Assembly: GCA_040905045.1 (NCBI GenBank)
Contig: JBBDSH010000060.1
Location: 1 to 31,464 of the forward strand
DNA: 31,464 nt
Origin: JBBDSH01 sp040905045
GTDB taxonomy: Bacteria > Pseudomonadota > Gammaproteobacteria > Eutrophobiales > Eutrophobiaceae
Reading direction: 5' to 3'
Every line of letters starts with the position of its first letter. The stretch's first letter is position 1. The translations under genes were made by a program, and so were the position numbers. A model generated the notes under the pieces. The model saw only the letters and a list, made by a program, of their open reading frames with translations, was not told where the DNA came from and made no database searches. This document shows positions 8,923-17,382 of this stretch, one piece after another.

Positions 8923-10386
8923 CTATAAATTTTCAACTGTTTTCAGCGGCCTGTAAACAATGGATCGGCAGCGATCGCAGGCTTCATCCCCGAGATCCTG
9001 TCCCGACAAGACCACCGTTTCCGGAGGCACCGTCTCCAGTTGCCGAATCAATGCGTTGGCCTCTGTTTCTGAAAACGCCGCACCGTCCAGGCCGCCCAGT
9101 TCGAGTACGGTATAGGTACGAACCGGCCGGCCCGGTTCAGGCTCCGTGACAACCCGGCTTTCCGAGACTTGCGCATCCTCCTTTCTTTCCGGCTCCGAGA
9201 CTTTGACCCCGGTCAATACATCCGCGTCCTTGCCTGTCACGATCTCCGCCGGGATGTGCCGATCCGCCGCGGTTTCGTCCGGCGCTTCCTCGGCAGCCCT
9301 CAGCACCTCCCCGGCCTCCTCCGCCGGTTCATCCTTCTCCGTTGCCGGCGCGGCCGTTTCCTTGTCCCGAAGCGAGGCTGGAGGAGGATCTTCCCCGGCG
9401 GAGGCCGCGGTTCCAGTCTCCTCTCCGGGTGCGGGCACCGCCGTATCAGATAAGGCCGGTTCGGGCACGGACAGCCTTACCGGGCCCGCCAGCCAGACAA
9501 CCAGCAACGCCAGTATGATCAACCCCGTCGTTGCGAATAGCAGCCGGCGCAACCCGCCGCGGCGCATGCCGGAACCGGTGGAAAATTCACTGTCGGCGGC
9601 GGCCTTGCGGATGTGTTTCGAGCTGACCCGGTGGGTGTGCTCGGCATAGGCCGCGAGCAAGGCCTTGTCGGCCAGGATATTAATGCGCCGCAACAGTCCC
9701 TTTGAATAACGCTCGATGTCCCGTACCGCCGACCGGTCAAACAGGGTGTCGGCGCGGTAACCGCAGGCACGCACGCGGCTGTTCAGGTAATCGCGGATGT
9801 CATCGCTTTGAAAGGGATTCAGGCGAAAACTGTAGGTAATGCGTTCCTTGAGCTGCCGGATTTCGGGAGTGGCAATCATCTCGTCCAGTTCCGGCTGGCC
9901 GAACAGGACGATCTGCAGGAGTTTGTTCTGCTTGGTTTCCAGATTGCTGAGCAGGCGTATTTCTTCCAGGGTGGCCAGGGGCATGCTCTGTGCCTCTTCC
10001 ACGAACACCACCACCTGGCGATCCTGGCTGTGCCGCTGCAGCAGGTATTCCTGCAGGCGGTTCATGACCTCGAAGCGGGAGGCACCGGCCGGGATCTCCA
10101 GATTCAGTTCAAAGGCAATGGCATGGACCGTGTTTTCCGGCGCCAGGCTGGGGTTGGCCAGATACACCACTTCCACCCTGTCGGGCAGTTCCTGCTCCAG
10201 CATGCGGCAGAGCATGGTCTTGCCGCTGCCCACCTCGCCGACCACCTTGACGATACCCTCGCCGTTGAGGATGGCGTACAAAAGCGCATCCAGTACCGCG
10301 CCCCGCTCGCCGCCGGGATAGAACAGACTCGTATCCGGTGTGATCTTGAAGGGCGGCTGCCGGAAGCCGAAATAATCGTAGTACAT
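8923..10386 (-). CDS. mshM: MshM, ExeA-like AAA ATPase
   Basis: A 487-residue AAA ATPase of the ExeA/MshM type, thought to help place or assemble the secretin. The opening MYYDYFGFRQPPFKITPD is typical of the family. Walker A is GEVGSGKT at 50-57 and Walker B is VVVFVEEAQ at 125-133. One membrane helix follows at about 281-301, then an acidic, Ala/Pro-rich disordered region of roughly 120 residues and a small C-terminal domain with a CDRC pair near the end. No classical peptidoglycan-binding domain is recognisable at the C-terminus, unlike ExeA. The gene starts 20 bp after the response regulator stop codon with AGGA upstream, so the two are probably co-transcribed. Confidence 0.9.
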   Translation of the reverse strand: MYYDYFGFRQPPFKITPDTSLFYPGGERGAVLDALLYAILNGEGIVKVVGEVGSGKTMLCRMLEQELPDRVEVVYLANPSLAPENTVHAIAFELNLEIPAGASRFEVMNRLQEYLLQRHSQDRQVVVFVEEAQSMPLATLEEIRLLSNLETKQNKLLQIVLFGQPELDEMIATPEIRQLKERITYSFRLNPFQSDDIRDYLNSRVRACGYRADTLFDRSAVRDIERYSKGLLRRINILADKALLAAYAEHTHRVSSKHIRKAAADSEFSTGSGMRRGGLRRLLFATTGLIILALLVVWLAGPVRLSVPEPALSDTAVPAPGEETGTAASAGEDPPPASLRDKETAAPATEKDEPAEEAGEVLRAAEEAPDETAADRHIPAEIVTGKDADVLTGVKVSEPERKEDAQVSESRVVTEPEPGRPVRTYTVLELGGLDGAAFSETEANALIRQLETVPPETVVLSGQDLGDEACDRCRSIVYRPLKTVENL

Positions 10387-10406
10387 ATAATTCCTGTGCC
10401 GAGGTA

Positions 10407-11828
10407 CTAGTTAATGCCGAGCCGCTGCAATCTGCTGTACAGGGTGGTCCGGTTGATGCCAAGCAGACGCGCGGCCTTGCTCAGATTGCCGCCGCTCATA
10501 TCCAGCGCCGCGGCAATGTAATTTCGTTCCATATCGGACAGACGGTTTTCCAGACGAAAGTTCTTGCCCATGAGTTCCGCACGAATGTTTTCCTCGACCT
10601 CCATCCCGCCGGGGGCGTTCACATCGGTGATGGCCGTTTCCAGCTCGCTGCGCAGTTCCTCGACCCCCACCTCCTTGCCGGCATGCTTGGCGCAAAGGCG
10701 TATGGCAATGTTGCGCAATTCGCGGACATTGCCGGGGAAAGTATAGTCCAGCAGGCAGTCGACGGCTTCACGGCTTAATTCAAAAGGCGCGGCGTTATTG
10801 ACGGCGTAGATCCGCTTGAAGTGATCCAGCAGCAGCAGGCAGTCCTTTTCCCGATCGCGCAGCGGCGGCACATGGATATTGAGAACGCTGAGACGGTGAT
10901 ACAGATCCTGGCGGAATCGCCCGGCGCGGACTTCCTCGCGCAGATCCCGGTTGGTGGCGGCGATAATGCGCGCTTCGGAATAACGCGGCTGTGTCTCGCC
11001 CAGACGGTAGTACTCGCCGTTTTCCAGTACCCGCAACAGCTTGGACTGCAGGTTCAGCGGCAGATCACCCACTTCGTCGAGAAACAGGCTGCCCTGGCCG
11101 GCGTCTTCGAAAAAACCGCTCTTGCTGGATGTGGCCCCGGTATAAGCGCCTTTGGCATGACCGAACAACTGGGCTTCCAGCAGTTCCGGCGAAAAGGCGG
11201 CGCAGTTGATGGTCAGAAAGGGCGCTCCGGCGCGGGGACTTTGATCGTGCAGCGACCTGGCCACCAGTTCCTTGCCGCTGCCGGATTCGCCTTCGATCAG
11301 CACCGGGAAGGGCGTATCGGCGTATTGCGTGATCAGGTCCCGCAGGGTTGCCATGATCGGACTCTCGCCCATCAAGGGCTCGCCTTCCGCTTCCGGCGCG
11401 GCTTCGGCCCGCTCGGCCTCGAACATCATTAACTGGTGATCCAGCCGTGCCTTGAGCAGGTTGAGGTCGCAGGGCTTGGGGATGAAATCCACCGCGCCCA
11501 AAGTCAGGGCGTGCTGGATATTGCCCGACTCATTCTGGCCGGATAAAACCAGGATTTTGATATTGGAATTGAAGGCAATCAGTTCATGAATAAGTTCAAA
11601 CCCCTGTTCCGGACTGTGCGGCACGGGCGGCAGCCCCAGATCGATCAGGGCCAGGGGCGGGATCTGATCGAGCCGCTGCAGCAAATCCCTGGCCTGTTTG
11701 CGGTTGCCCGCCGTATAGACCTGGTACTGCGGCTCCAGGGCCAGCGACAGCGACTCCACTATCATGGGATCGTCATCGACAAACAGCAGTTCGGGTTTAC
11801 CGGAAGCCGTTGCGGCGGTCTCGGACAT
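10407..11828 (-). CDS. Sigma-54 enhancer-binding response regulator (PrsR-like)
   Basis: A 473-residue regulator. A receiver domain (about 10-135) has VDDD near 17-20, the phospho-acceptor in ALIDLGLPP (D63) and K118. The central AAA+ domain carries Walker A GESGSGKE at 180-187, the sigma-54 contact loop as GAYTGA at 227-232, and Walker B LFLDEVGDLP near 248-257. A Fis-type helix-turn-helix closes the protein (about 436-472). The receiver, with its extended loop after DLGLPP, resembles the PrsR regulators of PEP-CTERM/exopolysaccharide loci, though no exosortase genes are present. No partner histidine kinase is in the window. The start at 11828 was chosen because the in-frame extension upstream reads unlike a protein. 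Confidence 0.87.
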   Translation of the reverse strand: MSETAATASGKPELLFVDDDPMIVESLSLALEPQYQVYTAGNRKQARDLLQRLDQIPPLALIDLGLPPVPHSPEQGFELIHELIAFNSNIKILVLSGQNESGNIQHALTLGAVDFIPKPCDLNLLKARLDHQLMMFEAERAEAAPEAEGEPLMGESPIMATLRDLITQYADTPFPVLIEGESGSGKELVARSLHDQSPRAGAPFLTINCAAFSPELLEAQLFGHAKGAYTGATSSKSGFFEDAGQGSLFLDEVGDLPLNLQSKLLRVLENGEYYRLGETQPRYSEARIIAATNRDLREEVRAGRFRQDLYHRLSVLNIHVPPLRDREKDCLLLLDHFKRIYAVNNAAPFELSREAVDCLLDYTFPGNVRELRNIAIRLCAKHAGKEVGVEELRSELETAITDVNAPGGMEVEENIRAELMGKNFRLENRLSDMERNYIAAALDMSGGNLSKAARLLGINRTTLYSRLQRLGIN

Positions 11829-12042
11829 GGCGTTGGACAAGATGTGTTCCCGCTCCTGATTAACAGGTACGAAAATAACTGCTAGTTCAGCAGGGTACAA
11901 GTAGTTCCTGTGGTTACTAAAACAATTGATCTTTATCCGGACCGGGGCAATCCGACCCGAAAATTCGGCCCGGGGGCGGGCCTCCCACTTCCACGGTTCT
12001 GTCCCGGTGATTAACCCTGATTGTGGGGGAAGTGGTGCATAG

Positions 12043-12066
12043 CCTGTCCCGGACTTAATCCGGGAG
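12043..12066 (+). repeat. Small CCCGGA/TCCGGG palindrome, degenerate copy
   Basis: The arms are TCCCGGA and TCCGGGA around an ACTTA-like centre. It matches the better copies at 21383-21405 and 29610-29632 with several mismatches. Confidence 0.55.
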
Positions 12067-12247
12067 ATGCACCGTTTACGGAGCAAAGGATGCAACGGCG
12101 ACCACGCCGCGAAAAAGGCACGCGGCACGGATGAAGCACAACTAATCCGGAAACCTGCATTGATCTTGCCACACGGGTACCCCGGAGCCGTCATGCCGGA
12201 GGCGCGCTGTCCAGCGCCATCCGGTATCCATTCATTTGTGTAGGCCC

Positions 12248-12323
12248 GTAGCCCGGATGAAGGCCGGCGGCCGGAATCCGGGATCTCCTCTCCCGGATTA
12301 CGCTGGCGCTTCATCCGGGCTAC
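12248..12323. repeat. REP-like inverted repeat
   Basis: Outer arms GTAGCCCGGATGAA (12248-12261) and TTCATCCGGGCTAC (12310-12323) are perfect reverse complements. Inner ATCCGGGA and TCCCGGAT arms also pair, giving a nested hairpin. The GTAGCCCGGATGAAG form is a widespread extragenic repeat type in gammaproteobacteria, from memory. Confidence 0.8.
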
Positions 12324-12353
12324 GGTTACATCAAAGAGACGTTTTACGGGCAT

Positions 12354-12388
12354 AAAAAAACGGGGAACGGTTTGCACCGTTCCCCGTT
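12354..12388 (-). terminator. Intrinsic terminator of ahcY
   Basis: A perfect 13-bp stem (12359-12371 with 12376-12388, GC-rich core CGGGGAACGG) closes on a TTGC loop. On the minus strand it is followed by a run of seven T. It sits about 27 bp past the ahcY stop codon. Confidence 0.93.
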
Positions 12389-12414
12389 CGGTTACACCTT
12401 TACTACCGTATTAA

Positions 12415-13833
12415 TTAATAGCGATAGTGATCCGGCTTGTACGGGCCTTTGACATCGACACCGATGTAATCGGCCTGCTCCTTCGTGAGCTCGGTCAGGC
12501 TGGCACCGATGCGCTCCAGGTGCAGTCGCGCAACCTTCTCGTCCAGATGCTTGGGCAGGACGTAGACATCCTTTTCGTACTTGTCGTTGCGCTTGTGCAG
12601 CTCGATCTGCGCCAGAACCTGGTTGGTGAAGGAGTTGGACATGACGAAGCTGGGATGGCCGGTGCCGCAGCCCAGGTTCACCAGGCGGCCCTTGGCCAGC
12701 AGGATGATGCGCTTGTCATCAGGGAAGATAACATGATCCACCTGCGGCTTGATTTCATCCCACTTGCACTTCTTCTCCAGGCCGGCGACATCGATTTCGT
12801 TATCGAAATGGCCGATGTTGCAGACGATGGCCTGTTCTTTCATCTTCTCCATGTGCTCAAAAGTGATGACATGGAAGTTGCCGGTGGCGGTGACAAAGAT
12901 GTCCACATCACTGACCACCTCGTCCATGGTGACCACATCGAAGCCTTCCATGGAGGCCTGCAGGGCGCAGATGGGATCCACTTCGGAAACCATGACCTTG
13001 GCGCCGAGGCCGGCCAGGGACTGGGCACAGCCCTTGCCCACGTCGCCGTAACCCAGGACCAGGGCCTTCTTGCCGGCGATCATGACGTCGGTGGCGCGCT
13101 TGATACCGTCCACCAGTGACTCGCGGCAGCCGTACAGGTTATCGAACTTGGACTTGGTGACGGAATCGTTGACGTTGATGGCCGGGAAGGGCAGTTCGCT
13201 CTTGTCGCGCATCTGGTAGAGACGATGTACACCGGTGGTGGTTTCCTCGGAGACACCGCGGATGTTCTTCAGAATGCTGGAATAGTAATCCGACTTCGCC
13301 TCCAGGTGTTTCTTGATGGACGCAAACAGGAATTTCTCTTCCTCGCTGCCCGGGTTTTCGATCAGGGACGGATCCTTTTCCGCCTTGGCGCCCAGGGTAA
13401 CGAGAAGCGTGGCGTCGCCGCCGTCGTCCAGGATCAGGTTCGGGGTGCCGCCGTCGTGCCATTCCATGATCTTGTGGCAGAACTCCCAGTATTCCTCCAG
13501 GGTTTCGCCCTTGTAGGCGAATACCGGGATCTGCTGGTCGGCGATGGCCGCCGCCGCGTGATCCTGGGTGGAGAAAATATTACAGGACGCCCAGCGCACT
13601 TCCGCGCCCAGGGCCGACAGGGTTTCAATCAAAACCGCCGTCTGAATGGTCATGTGCAGTGAACCGGCGATGCGCGCGCCTTTGAGCGGCTGGTCCTTGG
13701 CGTACTCTTCGCGGGTCTGGACCAGGCCCGGCATCTCCGTTTCGGCAATACGGAGCTCCTTGTGGCCCCATTCGGCCAGGGAGATATCGGCAATATGATA
13801 GTCGGAAAAAATAGCGTCTTTTGCTACGCTCAT
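12415..13833 (-). CDS. ahcY: S-adenosylhomocysteine hydrolase
   Basis: A 472-residue enzyme that splits S-adenosylhomocysteine to adenosine and homocysteine, keeping the methyl cycle running. The NAD-binding motif GYGDVGKG (about 261-268), the substrate-domain segment GSLHMTIQTAVLIETL and the conserved C-terminus KPDHYRY are all present, and the length is normal. Two ATGs lie near the 5' end. The one at 13842 abuts the GGAGG ribosome-binding site directly, whereas the one at 13833 has a normal 9-nt spacing, so I prefer 13833 (protein begins MSVAKDAIF). It stands alone as a transcript between its riboswitch and its terminator. Confidence 0.97.
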   Translation of the reverse strand: MSVAKDAIFSDYHIADISLAEWGHKELRIAETEMPGLVQTREEYAKDQPLKGARIAGSLHMTIQTAVLIETLSALGAEVRWASCNIFSTQDHAAAAIADQQIPVFAYKGETLEEYWEFCHKIMEWHDGGTPNLILDDGGDATLLVTLGAKAEKDPSLIENPGSEEEKFLFASIKKHLEAKSDYYSSILKNIRGVSEETTTGVHRLYQMRDKSELPFPAINVNDSVTKSKFDNLYGCRESLVDGIKRATDVMIAGKKALVLGYGDVGKGCAQSLAGLGAKVMVSEVDPICALQASMEGFDVVTMDEVVSDVDIFVTATGNFHVITFEHMEKMKEQAIVCNIGHFDNEIDVAGLEKKCKWDEIKPQVDHVIFPDDKRIILLAKGRLVNLGCGTGHPSFVMSNSFTNQVLAQIELHKRNDKYEKDVYVLPKHLDEKVARLHLERIGASLTELTKEQADYIGVDVKGPYKPDHYRY

Positions 13834-13857
13834 TGTTGTCATCCTCCAAACAATTAA

Positions 13858-13929
13858 GCGAGCGCCGTTTGAAACATTGATCCGCGAATCTGAGCCTGGC
13901 GGGGATACCGCTGCAACGCTCCTCAGAAA
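13858..13929 (-). promoter_or_regulatory. SAH riboswitch upstream of ahcY
   Basis: Read on the minus strand, the leader has GAGGAGCGTTGCAGCG, then CCCGCCAGGCTCAG, then AACGGCGCTCGC about 25 nt later. These are the conserved blocks of the SAH riboswitch. P1 forms from TCTGAG and CTCAGA, and the pseudoknot from GAGCG and CGCTC. The aptamer ends about 10 nt before the GGAGG of ahcY. Known members turn ahcY on when S-adenosylhomocysteine accumulates. This placement suggests control of ribosome access. Confidence 0.92.
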
Positions 13930-13945
13930 CGGGGTATTGAGAGCA

Positions 13946-13960
13946 CTTCTAAATTAGAAG
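13946..13960. promoter_or_regulatory. CTTCTAA/TTAGAAG palindrome upstream of the riboswitch
   Basis: A 15-bp near-perfect palindrome (CTTCTAAATTAGAAG) lies about 17 bp upstream of the aptamer, where the ahcY promoter should be. It could be a protein-binding site. I cannot assign a regulator. Confidence 0.3.
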
Positions 13961-14111
13961 CGCCTTTGGAACAAAATTGAAATTCTTATGCGTTTTTATG
14001 GCAGGCCTCTCTGCAGACGGCCCGGATAAAAGCAGGCTGCCATTATAGTGCTTTGCAACACCGATTTCCAGTTGCCGGCCCGGCCGTGGTGCCCGCCGGT
14101 CCGGGAAAATG

Positions 14112-14117
14112 TATAAT
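14112..14117 (+). promoter_or_regulatory. Possible -10 box of the thioredoxin-fold gene
   Basis: A perfect TATAAT lies 35 bp upstream of the start codon at 14153. I find no good -35 box 16-18 bp before it, so this is a weak call. Confidence 0.35.
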
Positions 14118-14152
14118 GATCAGAGAAATAGTGACAAAAGGTTGACCCGATT

Positions 14153-14713
14153 ATGCCACCTACCAAAGCCCCCGTCTGCGATTTCGGCCGCCCGGCCGTG
14201 GATTTCAGCCTGCCGGGCACCGACGGCAAAACCTGGACTCTGGCGGACTGCCGCGGCGAGAAGGGCACACTGGTGATGTTCATCTGCAATCACTGCCCCT
14301 ATGTCCAGGCCATCAACGAACGGCTGGTGCGGGATACGCGGGAACTGCTGGATTACGGCGTCAAAAGCGTCGCCATCATGCCCAACGATACCGGGGCGTA
14401 TCCCGAGGATGACCTGGATAACATGAAGAAAGTGGCCGCGGAGCTGGGTTATTCGTTTCCCTATCTCATCGACGAAAGCCAGGAGGTGGCCCGCGCCTAC
14501 GGCGCCGTCTGCACACCGGACTTCTTCGGCTACAACGCCGACCTGGAATTGCAGTACCGCGGCCGCCTGGACGAGACCACACCTTCCCGTGAAGCGGCGC
14601 CGGATGCGCCCAGGGAATTGTTCGAGGCCATGAAGCGGATCGCGGAGACCGGCAAGGGCCCGGAGGAGCAGAACGTCAGCCAGGGCTGTTCCATAAAGTG
14701 GCGTAAGGAGTAA
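14153..14713 (+). CDS. Thioredoxin-fold AhpC/TSA-family protein
   Basis: A 186-residue soluble thioredoxin-like protein of the AhpC/TSA superfamily. The redox site is C46-N-H-C49 inside LVMFICNHCPYVQ, and the chain ends in the CSIKW block found in this conserved family. The substrate is unknown, though a thiol-disulfide or peroxide reductase role is likely. It has no signal peptide. The stop codon (14711-14713) lies inside the second unit of a heptamer repeat array, so the last residues (Arg-Lys-Glu) are partly repeat-encoded. It is divergent from ahcY and is followed by more than 600 bp of repeats before tkt. Confidence 0.85.
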   Translation: MPPTKAPVCDFGRPAVDFSLPGTDGKTWTLADCRGEKGTLVMFICNHCPYVQAINERLVRDTRELLDYGVKSVAIMPNDTGAYPEDDLDNMKKVAAELGYSFPYLIDESQEVARAYGAVCTPDFFGYNADLELQYRGRLDETTPSREAAPDAPRELFEAMKRIAETGKGPEEQNVSQGCSIKWRKE

Positions 14714-14776
14714 GGAGTGAGTAGTGAGGAGTGGATTTACGGAGCACATTACTCCTCACTTCTAACCTTTCACTCC
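14703..14776. repeat. Heptamer-period inverted repeat, array 1
   Basis: The left arm (14703-14730) is four 7-bp units: GTAAGGA twice, then GTGAGTA and GTGAGGA. The right arm (14749-14776) is TTACTCC, TCACTTC, TAACCTT and TCACTCC, roughly the reverse complement, with an 18-bp loop. The left arm begins 8 bp before the stop of the preceding gene and supplies that stop codon. Confidence 0.8.
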
Positions 14777-15350
14777 TGACAAAGACCGGCAGACATGGAG
14801 GACGGGAAGGCTGTTCTGGCCGAACCCTGATATCACGAGGAACGAGTCCCGAGCCACGGGCAAGGAGACCCGCACCGGAGACATACGATTCGCGGCGAGG
14901 GCGCCGCTCCTACAGGCAAGGTTTGGCATCAAGATTAAACGGAGCGTGTAGGAGGCCCGCCCCCGGGCCGAATTGGTCTGGCGCGAATCTTGAACCTGTT
15001 CACGGCGGGGCGTTGCTCCTGTTTCGCGGCGAGGGCGCCGCTCCTACCGGGGGCTGCGTTTCAATTGTTCTACAACCGGCATCTTTCGAAATTTATATTC
15101 GCATGAGGGCACAACAAGCTTGCCCGTGACGAGGTCCTGAGCGACAATCCATAACCCTGAATTTGCGGGGTCAATGCCCATCAATCGAAGTCTGACGACA
15201 CCCTGACGTTTGCTTTCCCATGACACAGAGCGGGTCTGGCGAACCGGCGCGGCGGCGATGTGCGGCATCCATACCTGAAATCCATCTATAGGGTGCTTCT
15301 AAAGGAAGGACTATTTCTAGAAGCGGCCTGTAATCATTGCGGAGAAAGAC
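14714..15350. other. Repeat-rich intergenic region before tkt
   Basis: This 637-bp region separates the thioredoxin-fold gene from transketolase. It holds the rest of heptamer array 1, a cluster of REP-like elements, and about 230 bp (15050-15280) without repeats. A minus-strand frame of 74 codons crosses that last part but matches nothing I recognise. Just before tkt, GGAG at 15340-15343 gives a ribosome-binding site 7 nt from the start. Confidence 0.55.
14889..15047. repeat. REP-like cluster (BIME-type)
   Basis: Two exact 25-bp copies, 14889-14913 and 15023-15047, run from TTCGCGGCGAGG to CGCCGCTCCTAC. A degenerate direct copy lies at 14999-15020 and an inverted variant at 14948-14974. Each copy is itself palindromic (GGCG/CGCC). 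The GCTCCTAC tail is typical of REPs mobilised by RAYT transposases in other genomes; no such transposase gene is in the window. Confidence 0.8.
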
Positions 15351-17345
15351 ATGCTAAGCAGGCGTGACCTTGCCAACGCGGTCCGTGTATTAAGCATGGA
15401 TGCCGTGCAGAAGGCCAATTCCGGCCACCCCGGCGCCCCCATGGGCATGGCGGACATCGCCCAGGTTTTATGGGGCGATGTGCTGCGCTATAACCCGGCC
15501 AACCCGCATTGGCCGGACCGTGATCGTTTCGTCATGTCCAACGGCCACGGTTCCATGCTGCTGTATTCCGTGCTGCACCTGACCGGTTACGACCTCTCCA
15601 TGGAGGAGATCAAAAACTTCCGCCAATTGCATTCGAAAACACCGGGGCATCCGGAATTCGGTTACACACCCGGCATTGAGACCACCACCGGGCCCCTGGG
15701 CCAGGGTTTCGCCAATGCCGTGGGCATGGCCATCGCCGAACAGGCCCTGGCGGCGCGTTTCAACAGCGATGACATAAAGATTGTCGATCACAATACTTAT
15801 GTCAGCGTCGGCGACGGCTGTCTCATGGAAGGCATCTCCCACGAGGCCGGTTCCCTGGCCGGCACCCTGGGCCTGGGCAAACTCATCGCCCTCTACGACG
15901 ACAACGGCATCTCCATCGACGGCGAGGTCGAAGGCTGGTTCACGGAAGACACGGCCGCCCGCTTTGAATCCTACCACTGGCATGTGATCCGCGACGTGGA
16001 CGGCCACGATGCGGAGCAGGTCAGCAAGGCCCTGATTGAGGCCCGCGCCGTCACTGATAAACCATCACTGATCTGCTGCAAGACCGTCATCGGCTGGGGC
16101 TCGCCCAACAAGCAGGGCACGGAAGCCACCCACGGCGCCGCCCTGGGCGAGGAGGAAGTGGCCCTGGTACGGAAAGAACTAGGCTGGGAACATCCGCCCT
16201 TTGAAATCCCGCAGGAGTACTACCGCGGCTGGGACGGCCGCAAACGGGGCGCGGCGATGGAGGAGGAGTGGAACGATACCTTCGCCGCCTATAAACAAGA
16301 GTACCCGGATCTGGCGGAAGAATTCGAGCGCCGCATGCGCGGCGACCTGCCCGCGGACTGGGAGGCTGTCTGCCGGGAGTACATCCAGGCCACTGCGGAC
16401 AAGGCCGAGAAGATCGCCTCGCGCAAGGCGTCGCAGAACGCACTCAACGCCTACGGGCCGGCATTGCCGGAACTCATCGGCGGTTCCGCCGACCTGGCCG
16501 GATCCAATCTCACCATCTGGTCCGGATCGAAACCCGTCAGCGCAACAGAGAAGGGCGGCAACTATATCTATTACGGTGTGCGCGAATTCGCCATGGTCGC
16601 CATCAATAACGGCATCGCGCTGCATGGGAGTTTCATCCCTTACGGCGGCACATTTCTGATTTTCTCCGATTACGCCCGCAACGCCGTGCGCATGGCGGCC
16701 CTGATGAAACAGCGCAATATCCTGGTCTTCACCCACGATTCCATCGGCCTGGGCGAAGACGGCCCCACGCATCAGGCGGTGGAACAGGCGTCCTCGCTGC
16801 GGCTGATCCCGAACATGTCGGTATGGCGGCCCTGCGATGCCGTGGAAACGGCGGCGGCCTGGCAATTCGCCGTGGAGCGGCGGGACGGTCCGACATCCTT
16901 ACTATTGTCGCGCCAGGGGCTGGAACCCGTCGAACGCACGCCGGAGCAAATCAAGGCCATAGCCCGCGGCGCCTATGTGCTTACGGGCGGGGAGGCCGAG
17001 CCGGAAGTCATCGTTATCGCCACCGGCTCGGAAGTGGGTATCGCCCTGCAGGCGGCGGCATCGCTGAATCAACAGGGGCATCGCCTCCGGGTGGTCTCCA
17101 TGCCCTCGACGGATGTCTTCGATGCCCAGGACGAGGAATATCGCAATACCGTCCTGCCGCCCTCCTGCCGCAAACGGGTTGCCGTTGAAGCGGGCATCCC
17201 GGACTACTGGTACAAGTATGCAGGCCTGGAAGGAAAAATTCTCGGTGTCCCCACCTTCGGCGAGTCGGCGCCCGGCCCGGACGTGTACGAGCATTTCCGG
17301 ATCAACACAGAGAACCTCGAGAACCTGATAAAATCGCTTCTTTAG
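15351..17345 (+). CDS. tkt: Transketolase
   Basis: A 664-residue thiamine-diphosphate enzyme that moves two-carbon units between sugar phosphates in the pentose phosphate and Calvin pathways. The catalytic and cofactor histidines are in SGHPG (H26), NGHGS (H66) and PGHPE (H100). The ThDP/metal motif begins GDG at 154-156 and closes with NGIS. The pyrimidine-binding domain has GLGEDGPTHQAVEQ. Length and all motifs are normal for bacterial TktA. It opens a plus-strand run with gap (37-bp gap) and pgk, so it is probably co-transcribed with them. GGAG 7 nt upstream supports the start. Confidence 0.97.
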   Translation: MLSRRDLANAVRVLSMDAVQKANSGHPGAPMGMADIAQVLWGDVLRYNPANPHWPDRDRFVMSNGHGSMLLYSVLHLTGYDLSMEEIKNFRQLHSKTPGHPEFGYTPGIETTTGPLGQGFANAVGMAIAEQALAARFNSDDIKIVDHNTYVSVGDGCLMEGISHEAGSLAGTLGLGKLIALYDDNGISIDGEVEGWFTEDTAARFESYHWHVIRDVDGHDAEQVSKALIEARAVTDKPSLICCKTVIGWGSPNKQGTEATHGAALGEEEVALVRKELGWEHPPFEIPQEYYRGWDGRKRGAAMEEEWNDTFAAYKQEYPDLAEEFERRMRGDLPADWEAVCREYIQATADKAEKIASRKASQNALNAYGPALPELIGGSADLAGSNLTIWSGSKPVSATEKGGNYIYYGVREFAMVAINNGIALHGSFIPYGGTFLIFSDYARNAVRMAALMKQRNILVFTHDSIGLGEDGPTHQAVEQASSLRLIPNMSVWRPCDAVETAAAWQFAVERRDGPTSLLLSRQGLEPVERTPEQIKAIARGAYVLTGGEAEPEVIVIATGSEVGIALQAAASLNQQGHRLRVVSMPSTDVFDAQDEEYRNTVLPPSCRKRVAVEAGIPDYWYKYAGLEGKILGVPTFGESAPGPDVYEHFRINTENLENLIKSLL

Positions 17346-17382
17346 GCAACAACAATCGAACCAAACAGCACGGAGACCAGGA

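Larger units (their letters stand above)
11829..12414. other. Long intergenic region with REP-like elements and terminator
   Basis: This 586-bp stretch has no coding region I can support. It holds the probable leader of the response regulator, a short CCCGGA palindrome, a larger REP-like inverted repeat and the ahcY terminator, all listed separately. An in-frame extension of the regulator reading frame runs through it, but its composition is not protein-like. Confidence 0.6.

Noticed and set aside
11829..12377. In-frame N-terminal extension of the response regulator up to 12377
   Set aside because: It reads through a REP-like repeat and has Arg/Pro/Gly-rich, non-domain composition. The receiver domain starts just after the ATG at 11828.
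15044..15268. Minus-strand reading frame of 74 codons between the REP cluster and tkt
   Set aside because: It begins without a clear ribosome-binding site, runs into a REP element at its C-terminal end, and matches no family I recognise. It could be a gene remnant, but the evidence is too thin to list as a gene.
15296..15325. TTCTA/TAGAAG words before tkt resembling the palindrome upstream of the ahcY riboswitch
   Set aside because: The similarity is limited to CTTCTA and TAGAAG with different spacing, which can arise by chance.
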